Positions 13,106 to 21,427 of a stretch of DNA of 33,687 bases are shown here, piece after piece. Position 1 is the stretch's first letter; the number at the start of each line of letters is the position of its first letter. The stretch covers positions 1 through 33,687 of IMG/VR virus record IMGVR_UViG_3300033146_000933; one strand, written 5' to 3'. The stretch comes from a virus. The translations under genes and the position numbers were made by a program. The notes below the pieces were generated by a model. That model was not told the origin of the DNA. It saw only the letters and a program-made list of their open reading frames with translations, and ran no database searches.

Positions 13106-13297
13106 ATGCGAATATTTTTTGCTGGTAATTTCGAATACCTTGGTAAGGTGGAAAAAGAAACTGAGTTAGCCAATCTATGTCTCGACTGTTCAGGGGAATA
13201 TAATCGGCTGTCCTCGTTCTTCTTTTTGAAGGAAACAAACAACGTGATTGAAGTAATGAAGAACTTAAAAGGAGGAACAGATGGCTCGAGGAAATAA
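13106..13297 (+). CDS. small protein downstream of dpdA, possibly an N-terminal remnant
   Basis: A 63-residue frame without a good binding site, overlapping the next gene by 17 bases. It begins MRIFFAGNFEYL and continues with LSSFFFLKETNN. This start recalls the first strand and helix of several larger phage proteins near DpdA genes, so it may be a truncated remnant or a small standalone domain. The next gene's binding site lies within it. Low certainty that it is translated. Confidence 0.4.
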   Translation: MRIFFAGNFEYLGKVEKETELANLCLDCSGEYNRLSSFFFLKETNNVIEVMKNLKGGTDGSRK

Positions 13298-13622
13298 TAA
13301 CGGATGGGACTTTATTAAAACTGGTGAATTGTATCAATACAAAGAAAGTCATGCTATTCTAGTTGTTGAAGTTTTAAAAGATTACTCCACCGATTCAGAG
13401 TATTCTTTTTTACTCAAACCTATTGCATCAACTGTTGATCTCTCCGAGGAATTCATTGTCACCCACAATAAAAAATCTACCGGAGCATACAATGGACAAG
13501 TGCAATTGTATGAGACACCGGAATATTTAATGATGCCTATTGGATCTTCGTATCCATTTATCTATGATAAAGAAAAATTAAACAACTCACATTTTATCTG
13601 GGAGAAAACTGATGAAGATTAA
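13281..13622 (+). CDS. unknown 113-residue protein before the sliding clamp
   Basis: AAAGGAGG precedes the ATG. The protein is beta-rich (ESHAILVVEVLKDYS, EYSFLLKPI) with no known motif. It overlaps the sliding clamp gene by 11 bases, so the two are co-translated. A role with the clamp is possible only by position. Confidence 0.65.
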   Translation: MARGNNNGWDFIKTGELYQYKESHAILVVEVLKDYSTDSEYSFLLKPIASTVDLSEEFIVTHNKKSTGAYNGQVQLYETPEYLMMPIGSSYPFIYDKEKLNNSHFIWEKTDED

Positions 13623-14637
13623 AACAGCCGAGCTTAAAAAAGCAATCAAATCTTGTCTTGCAGGAACAAGCACAAAGGATCTTGTAGTTCAAATGGCACA
13701 TATTGTATTTACTGGGGAAGAAATCTTGGCATACAATGATCGTGTTTCCGTCATGATTCCATTTGAAACTGGCGTATCGTGTTCTGTGCCTGCCGAAGAT
13801 TTGAATAAAGTTCTTTCCGGTATCTCAGATAAAGAAATTGAAATTTCTGCAAGCGAAGGGGAAGTATGCCTATCCTCCGACAGTACAGAAGCAATTATCT
13901 CTACAGAAATTGAGTCCCGTGTTGTTGAGGAGTTTTTCAAAGGGGTGGACTTTGATGAAATGGATTGGAAAGAACTTCCAGGAAATTTTCTTGATCAGAT
14001 TGCACTTGCTCGGCTGTCTGCTTCCACAAACGCATTGGATTCAAATAATTTGTTTTGTGTTCACATAAAAGGAAAATCTATTTCTGCAGGAGACGGACAC
14101 AGACTATCCCTTCTAACTCTCGATCTAAAAATGGAAGAGATTCTTATTCCAGCAACGTCAGTAACGGACATTGTTGGGTTTGATACTTTTGATGAGTACG
14201 CTGTACATAATGGTTGGATTCATTTTTCAAATGAAGATGGGGCAATCCTGAGTTGTCGTACTGTTTCTGGAGAGTTCCCAGACTTTACACCAATCTTTAC
14301 AAACTTCAAAGCGATTACTGCAATCGAGGTGGATTCAAATCTTATTCCTGTTTTGCAAAATCTAGGAGGCCTCGTTGAAGGACAGTCAGGTTTCATGCGA
14401 TCTGTTGACATTCGTATTGTAAATGGACAGACAACTATCTCGGGGAGAAAAGAAGGACTTCGTATTCAAAAAGTCCTCGATAATAAACACAGCAAGGAAA
14501 CGGTTGAATTTTCAATCTCCCCTGATTTTCTTGCCCACATCTTAACAATGACAAACTCACTATCCATTGCCGATACGAGTGCGATGTTTTCCAGTAAGAC
14601 GTTCAAGCACATTGTCCAGCTCCCAGTAAAAGATTAA
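13612..14637 (+). CDS. dnaN: DNA polymerase sliding clamp (DnaN/beta type)
   Basis: A 341-residue protein with the three-domain layout of the bacterial beta clamp, which encircles DNA and tethers the polymerase. The N-terminal domain starts MKIKTAELKKAI and ends near SVPAEDLNKVLSGI; the middle domain carries ISAGDGHRLSLL, the match to the clamp motif TDGHRL; GEFPDFTPIF near 220 corresponds to the conserved G.FPDY...P. The C-terminal end is divergent but collinear. It lies just before the polymerase gene and upstream of the clamp loader. Phage homologues of the bacterial beta clamp are known. Confidence 0.85.
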   Translation: MKIKTAELKKAIKSCLAGTSTKDLVVQMAHIVFTGEEILAYNDRVSVMIPFETGVSCSVPAEDLNKVLSGISDKEIEISASEGEVCLSSDSTEAIISTEIESRVVEEFFKGVDFDEMDWKELPGNFLDQIALARLSASTNALDSNNLFCVHIKGKSISAGDGHRLSLLTLDLKMEEILIPATSVTDIVGFDTFDEYAVHNGWIHFSNEDGAILSCRTVSGEFPDFTPIFTNFKAITAIEVDSNLIPVLQNLGGLVEGQSGFMRSVDIRIVNGQTTISGRKEGLRIQKVLDNKHSKETVEFSISPDFLAHILTMTNSLSIADTSAMFSSKTFKHIVQLPVKD

Positions 14638-14657
14638 TTCTTTCGAAAGGCAAGACG

Positions 14658-17234
14658 ATGGCTAAAATTCACAGCTTCTTCGGAAATTCCGAGGAAGCAG
14701 TTGATATGCGATGTGGTTCCTGTGGATTAGATTCCAGATGCAAACATCCTAGAATAGAATATGCTGGTAAAGGGGAAAAAGGAATCCTGATTGTCATTGA
14801 TTCAATTGATGATCAAGCCAACAGAACTGGAAATTTAACTGACAGCCAACAATATAAATTCTTAACCACCGAATTAAGAAAGCACAAAATAAACCTGTAC
14901 AAAGATTGTTGGGTTACTTCTGCGATAAAATGCAATCTTGGAGAAGCAAAGCCGTCTAAAAAAGAAATGCTGAAATGCAATTACCGATTGATGGATGAAA
15001 TTAAAGAACTGTCTCCAAAATATATTTGGACGTTCGGTAATATTTCTTTAGGAGCAATCACTGATAAATATTATTCTGGGATACAAGATACGGCGATACA
15101 TGGAGAAGCTGTTCCTATTCATGAACTGTCCGCTTGGTTGATGCCTTTCTTTGCTATATTTATGGTACAAGCTAAGAAGAAAGATCCGAACTTTCAATCG
15201 GTATTCACAAGAGATTTAAGGAAAGCTACTGCCTTCATAAAGAAAAATGTCGAGCTTCCAACTTATGATTATACCAATTCTAAAAACATAACTTTTCTAT
15301 TAGATGCCGATGATGTCATTGAAAAGCTTGACGAGCTGATCGAACTTGGAGGACATCAGGCATTTGACTTTGAAACTACTGGATTAAAACCGCAAGCCGA
15401 CGGACATAAAATCCCTACAATAGCAATCTCTACGAAAGACCATTGTTGGGCATTCCCTGTAGACTATCAAGAATATTGGTCTGATGAAGATTGGGAAGAC
15501 ATAACGGAAACGCTGCAAGATTATTTATCCAGCACAAACGTAATCCATATCGCACATAACAAGAACTTTGAAAATGTTTGGGGAAGGCACATTCTAAAAT
15601 CATCCGAGTATGTAAATTTCTGTACCCAAGCAACGCAACACATACTTGACCATCGTAAGATGACAAAGAGTTTAAAATATCAAATCTTTAAACGGTGGGG
15701 GCTTCATTCGTATGAAAAGAATGCAAGTCGGTATATAAAATCTACAGGTGGGGCGAACAGCTTCAATAAAATGGATGAAATGCCATTGCCAGAACAATTG
15801 CTTTATGTAGGTATTGATGCCTATTGTACAATGAAATTGTTCTTGGCACAACGGGAAGAATTAAAAGGAAGATTAAAAAATGCGGACGCTTTGTGGCAAG
15901 AGTCTGTTGATACCATGTCTTATATTCAAGAGACTGGAATCAGAGTAGATCCTGATTACTATGAACTGACGGAAAAAGAACTGTCTGCTACAATCATTGG
16001 GCTTGAAAAATCAATAAAAAATAACGAAAATGTTGTGGCATTCACAAAGAAATTCCGTAGACCTTTCAATGAAACTTCCCCAGACGATTTAAAAGATTTG
16101 CTGTTCAAACAAATGGGGATTGAATCAATAAAAGAAACTGAAGGTGGGAGTCAAGCTGTTGATGCCGAAGTTCTTAAAAAGCTTGATCTTCCAGTAACAA
16201 ATTACATCCTTGATCTCCGTAAATATCTAAAATTAAGAGACACATACCTTGCACAGTACAAACGTGAGGAGGTTGATGGTTTCTTACATCCGTTCTTTGG
16301 ATTGACCGTAGCTGTTTCATATCGATCACAATCAAATGATCCAAACTTTCAAAATATTCCAAAGCGAGACAAAGAATCTAAGAAATTGATTCGTAGAGGA
16401 ATCATTCCAAGAAAAGGGAACATGCTTGCAGAGATTGACTTTTCCGGTATGGAAGTTTCTACATCAGCAACGTACCATAAAGACCCTAACTTTATAAAGT
16501 ACCTTGTAACCCCAGGTACAGATATGCACAGGGATAATGGCTCTGATATTTGGATGCTTCCTGGAGAAGAAATAACCTCAGAAATTAGATTCTTTATAAA
16601 AAATGGATGGACATTCCCTCAATTTTATGGAGACTACTTCGGTTCGTGTGCTCCTAATCTATGGGAAACCTCTCTTGATCTTAAAATAAAGTCAGGCATT
16701 ACATTAAGAGATCACATGCGGGAGCTTAAAATCTATACGGTTGATGAGTTCACCGAGCATTGTAAAACAGCAGAAGACATAATGTGGAATAAACGATTCA
16801 AGGTTTATACTGCATGGAAAAAAGAAATAAATGATTTCTACTTACAAAACGGGTACGTGGAAACTCATTTAGGTTTCCGTTTCACTGGTTACATGGATAA
16901 AAAACAGACAGCAAACTTTCCTATTCAGGGAACTGCATTCCACCTGCTGCTTGTATGTTTGAATCTTCTTAGAAAAAGGAAACAGCAATACAAATGGAAA
17001 TCAAACATCATTGGACAAGTACATGATAGTGGGATACTTGATTTAGTTCCGGAAGAATCATTGGAAATACTATCTGAATTTAAGCACATTGCCGAAGTTG
17101 AATTAGCTCAAATGTTTTCATGGATTAATGTACCGTATCGTATTGATATGGAGCTATCAGAAATAGATGGAAACTTTGCTGAATTATCAGAACATAAACT
17201 TATAAATGGAATTTTTGTTAAAGTGGAGGATTAA
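14658..17234 (+). CDS. family A DNA polymerase with UDG-like N-domain and 3'-5' exonuclease
   Basis: An 858-residue replicative polymerase. Residues 1-~185 resemble a uracil-DNA glycosylase domain of the iron-sulfur type, with C19GSC22, C28, then CWVTSAIKCNL and CNYRL near 92-117. The exonuclease spans about 225-400: FDFETTG near 235, AHNKNFENVW and YVGIDAYCTM. The second motif has Glu where Asp is usual. The polymerase domain covers about 410-858: motif A LAEIDFSGME with Asp594, finger motif RFFIKNGWTFPQFYG, and motif C VHDS with Asp790. A UDG-like extension on the polymerase is also known from SPO1-type phages. It sits in an operon with clamp and loader. Whether the UDG-like domain is active is not known. 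Confidence 0.9.
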   Translation: MAKIHSFFGNSEEAVDMRCGSCGLDSRCKHPRIEYAGKGEKGILIVIDSIDDQANRTGNLTDSQQYKFLTTELRKHKINLYKDCWVTSAIKCNLGEAKPSKKEMLKCNYRLMDEIKELSPKYIWTFGNISLGAITDKYYSGIQDTAIHGEAVPIHELSAWLMPFFAIFMVQAKKKDPNFQSVFTRDLRKATAFIKKNVELPTYDYTNSKNITFLLDADDVIEKLDELIELGGHQAFDFETTGLKPQADGHKIPTIAISTKDHCWAFPVDYQEYWSDEDWEDITETLQDYLSSTNVIHIAHNKNFENVWGRHILKSSEYVNFCTQATQHILDHRKMTKSLKYQIFKRWGLHSYEKNASRYIKSTGGANSFNKMDEMPLPEQLLYVGIDAYCTMKLFLAQREELKGRLKNADALWQESVDTMSYIQETGIRVDPDYYELTEKELSATIIGLEKSIKNNENVVAFTKKFRRPFNETSPDDLKDLLFKQMGIESIKETEGGSQAVDAEVLKKLDLPVTNYILDLRKYLKLRDTYLAQYKREEVDGFLHPFFGLTVAVSYRSQSNDPNFQNIPKRDKESKKLIRRGIIPRKGNMLAEIDFSGMEVSTSATYHKDPNFIKYLVTPGTDMHRDNGSDIWMLPGEEITSEIRFFIKNGWTFPQFYGDYFGSCAPNLWETSLDLKIKSGITLRDHMRELKIYTVDEFTEHCKTAEDIMWNKRFKVYTAWKKEINDFYLQNGYVETHLGFRFTGYMDKKQTANFPIQGTAFHLLLVCLNLLRKRKQQYKWKSNIIGQVHDSGILDLVPEESLEILSEFKHIAEVELAQMFSWINVPYRIDMELSEIDGNFAELSEHKLINGIFVKVED

Positions 17235-17243
17235 TAACTCATT

Positions 17244-17519
17244 ATGATAAAAATAAATTATCCGAAAAGTAAAATATATGTAACTCCGGAGGAAGATGGA
17301 GTTAGTATATACGCATATGTAAAAAAACAGTCAATGATAGATGACGAGGCAATGAAATATGAACGGCTTTATGAACAAAGAGAGGATCTTATACAAAACG
17401 AATGTCATTCCTCATTACGGGAATCAACGAGAGCCATTGTTCAGCATTATTATATTCTCAAGGAGGAATGGGAAGTTATAGTGGTGACCCGCGATTATTT
17501 TAATAACAAATTAATATAA
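17244..17519 (+). CDS. unknown 91-residue protein
   Basis: Lies between the polymerase and clamp-loader genes. The only binding site candidate, GGAGG, is about 14 bases from the ATG, inside the end of the polymerase gene, so translation may be weak or coupled. The N-terminus is a beta pattern, and the middle is helical and charged (KYERLYEQREDLIQNE). Function unknown. Confidence 0.6.
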   Translation: MIKINYPKSKIYVTPEEDGVSIYAYVKKQSMIDDEAMKYERLYEQREDLIQNECHSSLRESTRAIVQHYYILKEEWEVIVVTRDYFNNKLI

Positions 17520-17530
17520 CAGGAGGAAAC

Positions 17531-18451
17531 ATGTCTGAACCGTTGCACATTTTATATCGTCCACAGGAACTTGATGAAGTTGCTGGAAACAAAGGTGCCG
17601 TAGCTACGATTGAAAGCTTACTTGAAAGGGATTTAAAAGACATCCCGCATTCATGGTTATTCTCAGGTGCTTCTGGATGTGGCAAAACAACCCTCGCACG
17701 TATCGTAGCTGATAAGCTTGGCTGTGCGGACATTGATTTTTATGAGTACAATTCAAGTTCAATGCGGGGTATCGATTCTATTCGGGAGATTGAACAAAAG
17801 TGTAAGCTCTCTCCTATGGGTGGGAAAGTAAAAGTATATCTACTTGATGAGGTGCATCAGCTTACCTCGGCTGCTCAAGATGCTTCATTGAAAATACTGG
17901 AAGATGCCCCTAAAAATGTGTTCTTCTTCCTTGCTACCACAAATCCAGAGAAATTAAAGAAAGCAATGCGAACCCGATGTACCGACATTGCCGTGAAGTC
18001 TTTAAATTCCCGTGAGATAATGGGACTGCTGAAAGAGATAGTCGAAGCAGAGGAAAAAGAGGTGGACATTGAAGTAATTAAAAGAATTTCTATGTCCTGT
18101 GATGGCTCCCCTCGTGAAGCGGTGAAGATGCTTGACATGGTAATCGATACTGCCGAAAAAGATTTAGCTTTAGAGGTCATAGAAAATACCCATGCTTCGG
18201 AAGCTAGTGTTATTGAATTATGCAGGTCTCTTGTTAAAGGGGATGCTTGGAAAAACGTTGCCAAAATACTAGATAATTTAGAAGCCGAGCCAGAACAAAC
18301 TCGTAGAGCTATTGGAACGTATCTTTCTAAGGTTTTAATGGGAAGCGGAGAACAAAGAATTTCAGAAATGTTGGAGTTCTTTGAAGAAAATTTATATGAC
18401 AGCGGGAAATTTGGATTAATCAATAGATGTTTTGCGGCAACAAAAGTTTAA
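17531..18451 (+). CDS. clamp-loader AAA+ ATPase (DnaX/gp44-like)
   Basis: Opens and loads the sliding clamp. The N-terminus YRPQELDEVAGN is the classic clamp-loader start. Walker A is GASGCGKTT at 46-54, Walker B VYLLDEVHQLT near 100, sensor 1 ATTNPEKL, and the arginine-finger motif is RTRC, matching SRC of the family. Lid and C-terminal collar helices follow. At 306 residues it is short, like phage gp44, and lacks the zinc module of DnaX. AGGAGG precedes the ATG. No second loader subunit is visible in the window, so it may form a homo-oligomer or use an unrecognised partner. Confidence 0.9.
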   Translation: MSEPLHILYRPQELDEVAGNKGAVATIESLLERDLKDIPHSWLFSGASGCGKTTLARIVADKLGCADIDFYEYNSSSMRGIDSIREIEQKCKLSPMGGKVKVYLLDEVHQLTSAAQDASLKILEDAPKNVFFFLATTNPEKLKKAMRTRCTDIAVKSLNSREIMGLLKEIVEAEEKEVDIEVIKRISMSCDGSPREAVKMLDMVIDTAEKDLALEVIENTHASEASVIELCRSLVKGDAWKNVAKILDNLEAEPEQTRRAIGTYLSKVLMGSGEQRISEMLEFFEENLYDSGKFGLINRCFAATKV

Positions 18452-18453
18452 AC

Positions 18454-18482
18454 TTGATTTTTCTATGAGTTTCTTGTATGAT
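18454..18482 (+). promoter_or_regulatory. sigma70-type promoter for the recombination genes
   Basis: TTGATT at 18454-18459, a 17-base spacer and TATGAT at 18477-18482. The region just after the -10 (TATGATATTCATTTACAGT) resembles that after the promoter at 1283-1311 (both TATGATAT...ACAGT), suggesting shared regulation. It lies 46 bases before the UvsY-like gene. Confidence 0.65.
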
Positions 18483-18528
18483 ATTCATTTACAGTATAAA
18501 TTAACCTCTAACAGAGAAAGGAATGGTG

Positions 18529-19026
18529 ATGTCACATGAAGAAATAGATTATGAAAAGGATATGGAGCTTGACCAACACGGGCTAGATTTTGAATGGCTC
18601 CGACAGTCCTCGTTGTATCTGAAATACTCAGTTCTGTACGCCGACTTAGCATCTTATCGGGACGAAGCAAAGGAAGAGCTTCAACGCCTAGATGCTGTAA
18701 TCGATTTGGAAATTCGTGCTAACTGGGGGTCATTCGGATTTGAAACGAAACCAACTGAGCCCGCAATCAAAGCGGCTATCTTGCAAGATGATCGGCACAT
18801 CAAAGCAGCCAAAGATTTTATCTTTGCTGTTCGTGAAATGAACATCGCCCAAGGTGCGAAGACCGCACTAGATCACAAGAAAGCGGCACTCGAAAGATTG
18901 TCTACTCTTTACTTGTCTGGTTATTGGGCAGATCCGAGAATAACGAAAGAAGCCAAAAACTCATATCAAACAGATATCCAATCAGCGCATAGGTCGCATC
19001 TGGAAACTAACGAAAGGATAAAGTAG
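18529..19026 (+). CDS. UvsY-like recombination mediator, tentative
   Basis: The ATG at 18529 is preferred to the one at 18523 because AAAGGA lies six bases before it. The 165-residue helical protein has a hydrophobic helix LYLKYSVLYADLASYRDEAK, a basic middle (IRANWGSFGF), an acidic helix, and the ending ALDHKKAALERLSTLYLSGYW. The layout resembles T4 UvsY (helix with LYSKWL, charged middle, C-terminal helix), which loads recombinase onto SSB-coated DNA. Its place immediately before the SSB gene and near RecA supports this. Sequence identity is low, so this is a suggestion. Confidence 0.5.
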   Translation: MSHEEIDYEKDMELDQHGLDFEWLRQSSLYLKYSVLYADLASYRDEAKEELQRLDAVIDLEIRANWGSFGFETKPTEPAIKAAILQDDRHIKAAKDFIFAVREMNIAQGAKTALDHKKAALERLSTLYLSGYWADPRITKEAKNSYQTDIQSAHRSHLETNERIK

Positions 19027-20055
19027 ATGGCTAAAAAATCACGTTTCCGCAGTGCTAAAGGTTCTGCGAAGGAAGAAATGGTTGCACGTACAGAGGAATC
19101 TCAAAAGCGTCAAGGAGGTTCTGGAAAATGGAATGATTATCTTATCGATGATTTCAAAGGGGACAAGTGGAATGCCAAAGATGGTAATCACTTGATCGAC
19201 ATCATTCCATATCTTGCTGGTTCACAAGACCCTAAATTGAACGAAGGTGATCGTTCATACATGGTCGATGTTTACGTTCACCAAAAGGTTGGTACAAATG
19301 AAGATTCAATTCTTTGCCCGTCTTCAAACTACCGCGGAACAAAGTGCCCTATTTGTGAGTATCATGCGAAAATGCAACAATCTAAGCAGTTCACTGATGA
19401 CGAGCTTAAGGCACTTAAACCAAAACGTCGGGTACTTTACAATATCATTTGCTACGACAACCCAGAACAGGAAGCTAAGGGCGTTCAAGTTTGGGAGGCA
19501 TCTTATCATCTTACCGAGAACGAAATACTTGGTATCGCTCGTAATCGCCGGGGTGGTGGTCATGTCGCTTTTGCTGATCCTGATGATGGGAAATCAATCG
19601 ACTTCTACCGTGAAGGTACCGGTGCCGCCACACGCTATAAAGGCTACATGTTTGTAGATCGGGAAGGCGCTGTAATTTCAGACGATGATTTGGATTCCGC
19701 TTATTGTCTGGACGAACTCCTTGATATTAAGGGGTATGATGAGATCAATGAAATCTTCTTACCCACTGCTCCTCCGATTGATGGAGAAGGCAAAGCGCAT
19801 GATGATGACGGTGAGGAAGAAGAAAAGGAAGAGCCTGATTATCAGGAAGATCGCAAAGCTCGTGGCGGTCGTCGGTCAAGGAAAACTCAGTCGGAAGAGG
19901 ACAATAAAGAAACTCTGAAAGACATGGGGGAGATCAACGAAGCCCGCGAGGAAGAAAAGGAAGAGGAGGAAGAAAAAGATCCTCCGTTTGAAAAAGATGA
20001 AGCAGAAGAAGAACCAAAACGTACTTCTCGGATGGCCCGTCGCCGTCGTCGGTAA
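19027..20055 (+). CDS. single-stranded DNA-binding protein, gp32-like
   Basis: A 342-residue protein. The core (about 20-225) has the T4 gp32-type pattern: a basic N-terminus, GNHLIDIIPYLAG, and a zinc site built from CPSSNYRGTKCPICEYH near 98-114. Strands RRVLYNIICYD and VQVWEASYHL follow. From about 255 onward it is strongly acidic, as in SSB tails that bind partner proteins. Unusually, the tail does not end acidic: the last residues are PKRTSRMARRRRR, a strong positive patch. It lies between the UvsY-like gene and RecA and is followed by a terminator. Confidence 0.8.
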   Translation: MAKKSRFRSAKGSAKEEMVARTEESQKRQGGSGKWNDYLIDDFKGDKWNAKDGNHLIDIIPYLAGSQDPKLNEGDRSYMVDVYVHQKVGTNEDSILCPSSNYRGTKCPICEYHAKMQQSKQFTDDELKALKPKRRVLYNIICYDNPEQEAKGVQVWEASYHLTENEILGIARNRRGGGHVAFADPDDGKSIDFYREGTGAATRYKGYMFVDREGAVISDDDLDSAYCLDELLDIKGYDEINEIFLPTAPPIDGEGKAHDDDGEEEEKEEPDYQEDRKARGGRRSRKTQSEEDNKETLKDMGEINEAREEEKEEEEEKDPPFEKDEAEEEPKRTSRMARRRRR

Positions 20056-20059
20056 ATAA

Positions 20060-20091
20060 AAAGCTGCGGAGGATTCGTTCTCCGCAGCTTT
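20060..20091 (+). terminator. intrinsic terminator after the SSB gene
   Basis: AAAGCTGCGGAG and CTCCGCAGCTTT form a perfect 12-bp stem with an 8-base loop, starting four bases after the stop codon and ending in a short T tract. It is symmetrical and could work in both directions. It would limit RecA expression from the upstream promoter. Confidence 0.85.
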
Positions 20092-20129
20092 ATCAGTAAA
20101 AACGATACATACATCATAAAATTAAAAAT

Positions 20130-20160
20130 AATCGATTACCGCTAAAGCTACGCAGCGGTA
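20130..20160 (+). promoter_or_regulatory. inverted copy of the 3253 17-mer plus hairpin, before recA
   Basis: AATCGATTACCGCTAAA (20130-20146) is the exact reverse complement of 3253-3269. TACCGCT (20137-20143) pairs with AGCGGTA (20154-20160) to form a hairpin with a 10-base loop. It is followed by GCCTATA before the recA ATG, as in the helicase leader. AT-rich sequence lies upstream. It may be a binding site for a phage regulator or initiator. Confidence 0.6.
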
Positions 20161-20181
20161 GCCTATATATATGAGGTAAAT

Positions 20182-21222
20182 ATGTCTCTAAAAAGAAGAT
20201 CAAAAGAAGAAACAACGATTGCGACCAGAAAGATTGAAAAAGGGAAGCCTAAAACGGAGGACTCTTATGTGTCAATTGACAAGGACACTTTACTTATTTC
20301 GACTGGCTCTACTCTACTTGATCTTGCTATTGCCGGTGGTCGTGTTCGTGGTGGTGGCATCCCCGGTGGTATTATGTGTGAAATTTTCGGACCATCTGCG
20401 GCAGGAAAGACGGGACTAATTACTGAAATTGCTGGAGCCGCACAAGACAAAGGCGGGGATGTATACTTTGTTGATCCAGAAGCCCGAATAGATAAAGAGT
20501 ATTCAAGAATCTACGGATTTGAAATGACAAAGGAAAATTATGCGAGACCAGACACCGTCACGGAAACATTCCAACTCATTGAAGAATGGACACCAGAAAA
20601 TACAAACGTCATCAACGTCTTTGCAGCCGACTCTATCGCAGCTTTGTCAACAACTATGGAAATGGGAGAAGGCGACAAGAGAGGCCAACGAAAAGCTAAA
20701 GAGCTTTCAGAAGGCTGTAGAAAAACTGCAAGGCTCATTGCCCACAATAACAAATTAATTCTCTTTACTAATCAAGAGAGAGACGGGGAGTTTGGCAAAA
20801 CTACTCCTGGCGGTCATGCTATCCCCTATCACTGCTCTTTGCGCCTTCGTGTTACTCGGAAAGGACGTATTGAAAAAGAAAAGAAAATCAGCAGCGGGAA
20901 ACTTGTTAAAAAAACAATAGGCATCCATTCAGAAGTCTTAGTTAAAAAGTCCACTGTTGATGATGAATATCGATCTGCCCCTCTTTATATTATCTTCGGT
21001 GTTGGGATTGATGATGTTCGTGCAAATCTTCAATACATCAAAGATATGGAGAAACGCACAAAATATTGGTGCGTTGACGAGGAGTATGTACAGATGGATA
21101 AATCAATCTTGTACATTGAAAGTAACGATCTTGAACCTCAATTGAGAGAGAAGGTCATTGATATTTGGGAGGAAATAGAGGGGAAATTTAAAATGGACCG
21201 TAAAAAGAAAGTTAGATTCTAA
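20182..21222 (+). CDS. recA: RecA/UvsX-type recombinase
   Basis: A 346-residue strand-exchange ATPase. ISTGSTLLDLAIAGG and GGIPGGIMCEIFGP lead into Walker A GPSAAGKT at 70-77. YFVDPEA near 94 carries the catalytic-type Glu of RecA/UvsX, and VFAADSIAAL near 150 is Walker B. Loop region TNQERDGEFGKTTPGGHAIPYH matches the L2 region of RecA. The C-terminus is charged. A GAGGT site lies 5-6 bases before the ATG. It follows SSB and precedes exonuclease, resolvase and ligase, so it is part of recombination-dependent replication and repair. Confidence 0.88.
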   Translation: MSLKRRSKEETTIATRKIEKGKPKTEDSYVSIDKDTLLISTGSTLLDLAIAGGRVRGGGIPGGIMCEIFGPSAAGKTGLITEIAGAAQDKGGDVYFVDPEARIDKEYSRIYGFEMTKENYARPDTVTETFQLIEEWTPENTNVINVFAADSIAALSTTMEMGEGDKRGQRKAKELSEGCRKTARLIAHNNKLILFTNQERDGEFGKTTPGGHAIPYHCSLRLRVTRKGRIEKEKKISSGKLVKKTIGIHSEVLVKKSTVDDEYRSAPLYIIFGVGIDDVRANLQYIKDMEKRTKYWCVDEEYVQMDKSILYIESNDLEPQLREKVIDIWEEIEGKFKMDRKKKVRF

Positions 21223-21392
21223 TGGATTTTTATACAAGCGAAACTGATATTGGGGAAAGCATTATTAGGATGTCAAAAAAGGAAGCAAAGATTCTTATGG
21301 ACATGCTTGAATTTGCTTCGGAGAATAATAAACGAAAGCCAACATTCAAAAAAATGTATAAAAGCTTTTCGTCCAATCTTGCTTGTTATTAA
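21222..21392 (+). CDS. small hypothetical protein, 56 residues
   Basis: The ATG overlaps the stop of recA (TAATG), pointing to translational coupling. The protein is helical and charged (MSKKEAKILMDMLEFASENN) and basic at the end. No family recognised. A second frame over the same bases has no start signal and is less likely. Confidence 0.55.
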   Translation: MDFYTSETDIGESIIRMSKKEAKILMDMLEFASENNKRKPTFKKMYKSFSSNLACY

Positions 21393-21397
21393 AAAGT

Positions 21398-21427
21398 GCC
21401 CGACGCTCCAGGAGGTGAACGTCGGGC
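21398..21427 (+). promoter_or_regulatory. hairpin presenting a Shine-Dalgarno-like loop
   Basis: GCCCGACG and CGTCGGGC form a perfect 8-bp GC-rich stem, six bases after the stop of the 56-residue gene. The 14-base loop contains AGGAGGTGA, an excellent anti-16S match, but no ATG follows within reach. There is no T run after the stem, so it is not a standard terminator. It may protect the mRNA end, or present a ribosome-binding decoy. The rest of 21428-21475 is an A-rich leader of the next gene. Confidence 0.6.

Noticed and set aside
17875-18423. 182-codon open frame on the - strand
   Set aside because: Lies entirely antisense inside the clamp-loader gene, with a serine-rich translation typical of a shadow frame.
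19247-19657. 136-codon + frame inside the SSB gene
   Set aside because: Shadow frame with no start signal; the SSB frame shows clear family motifs.
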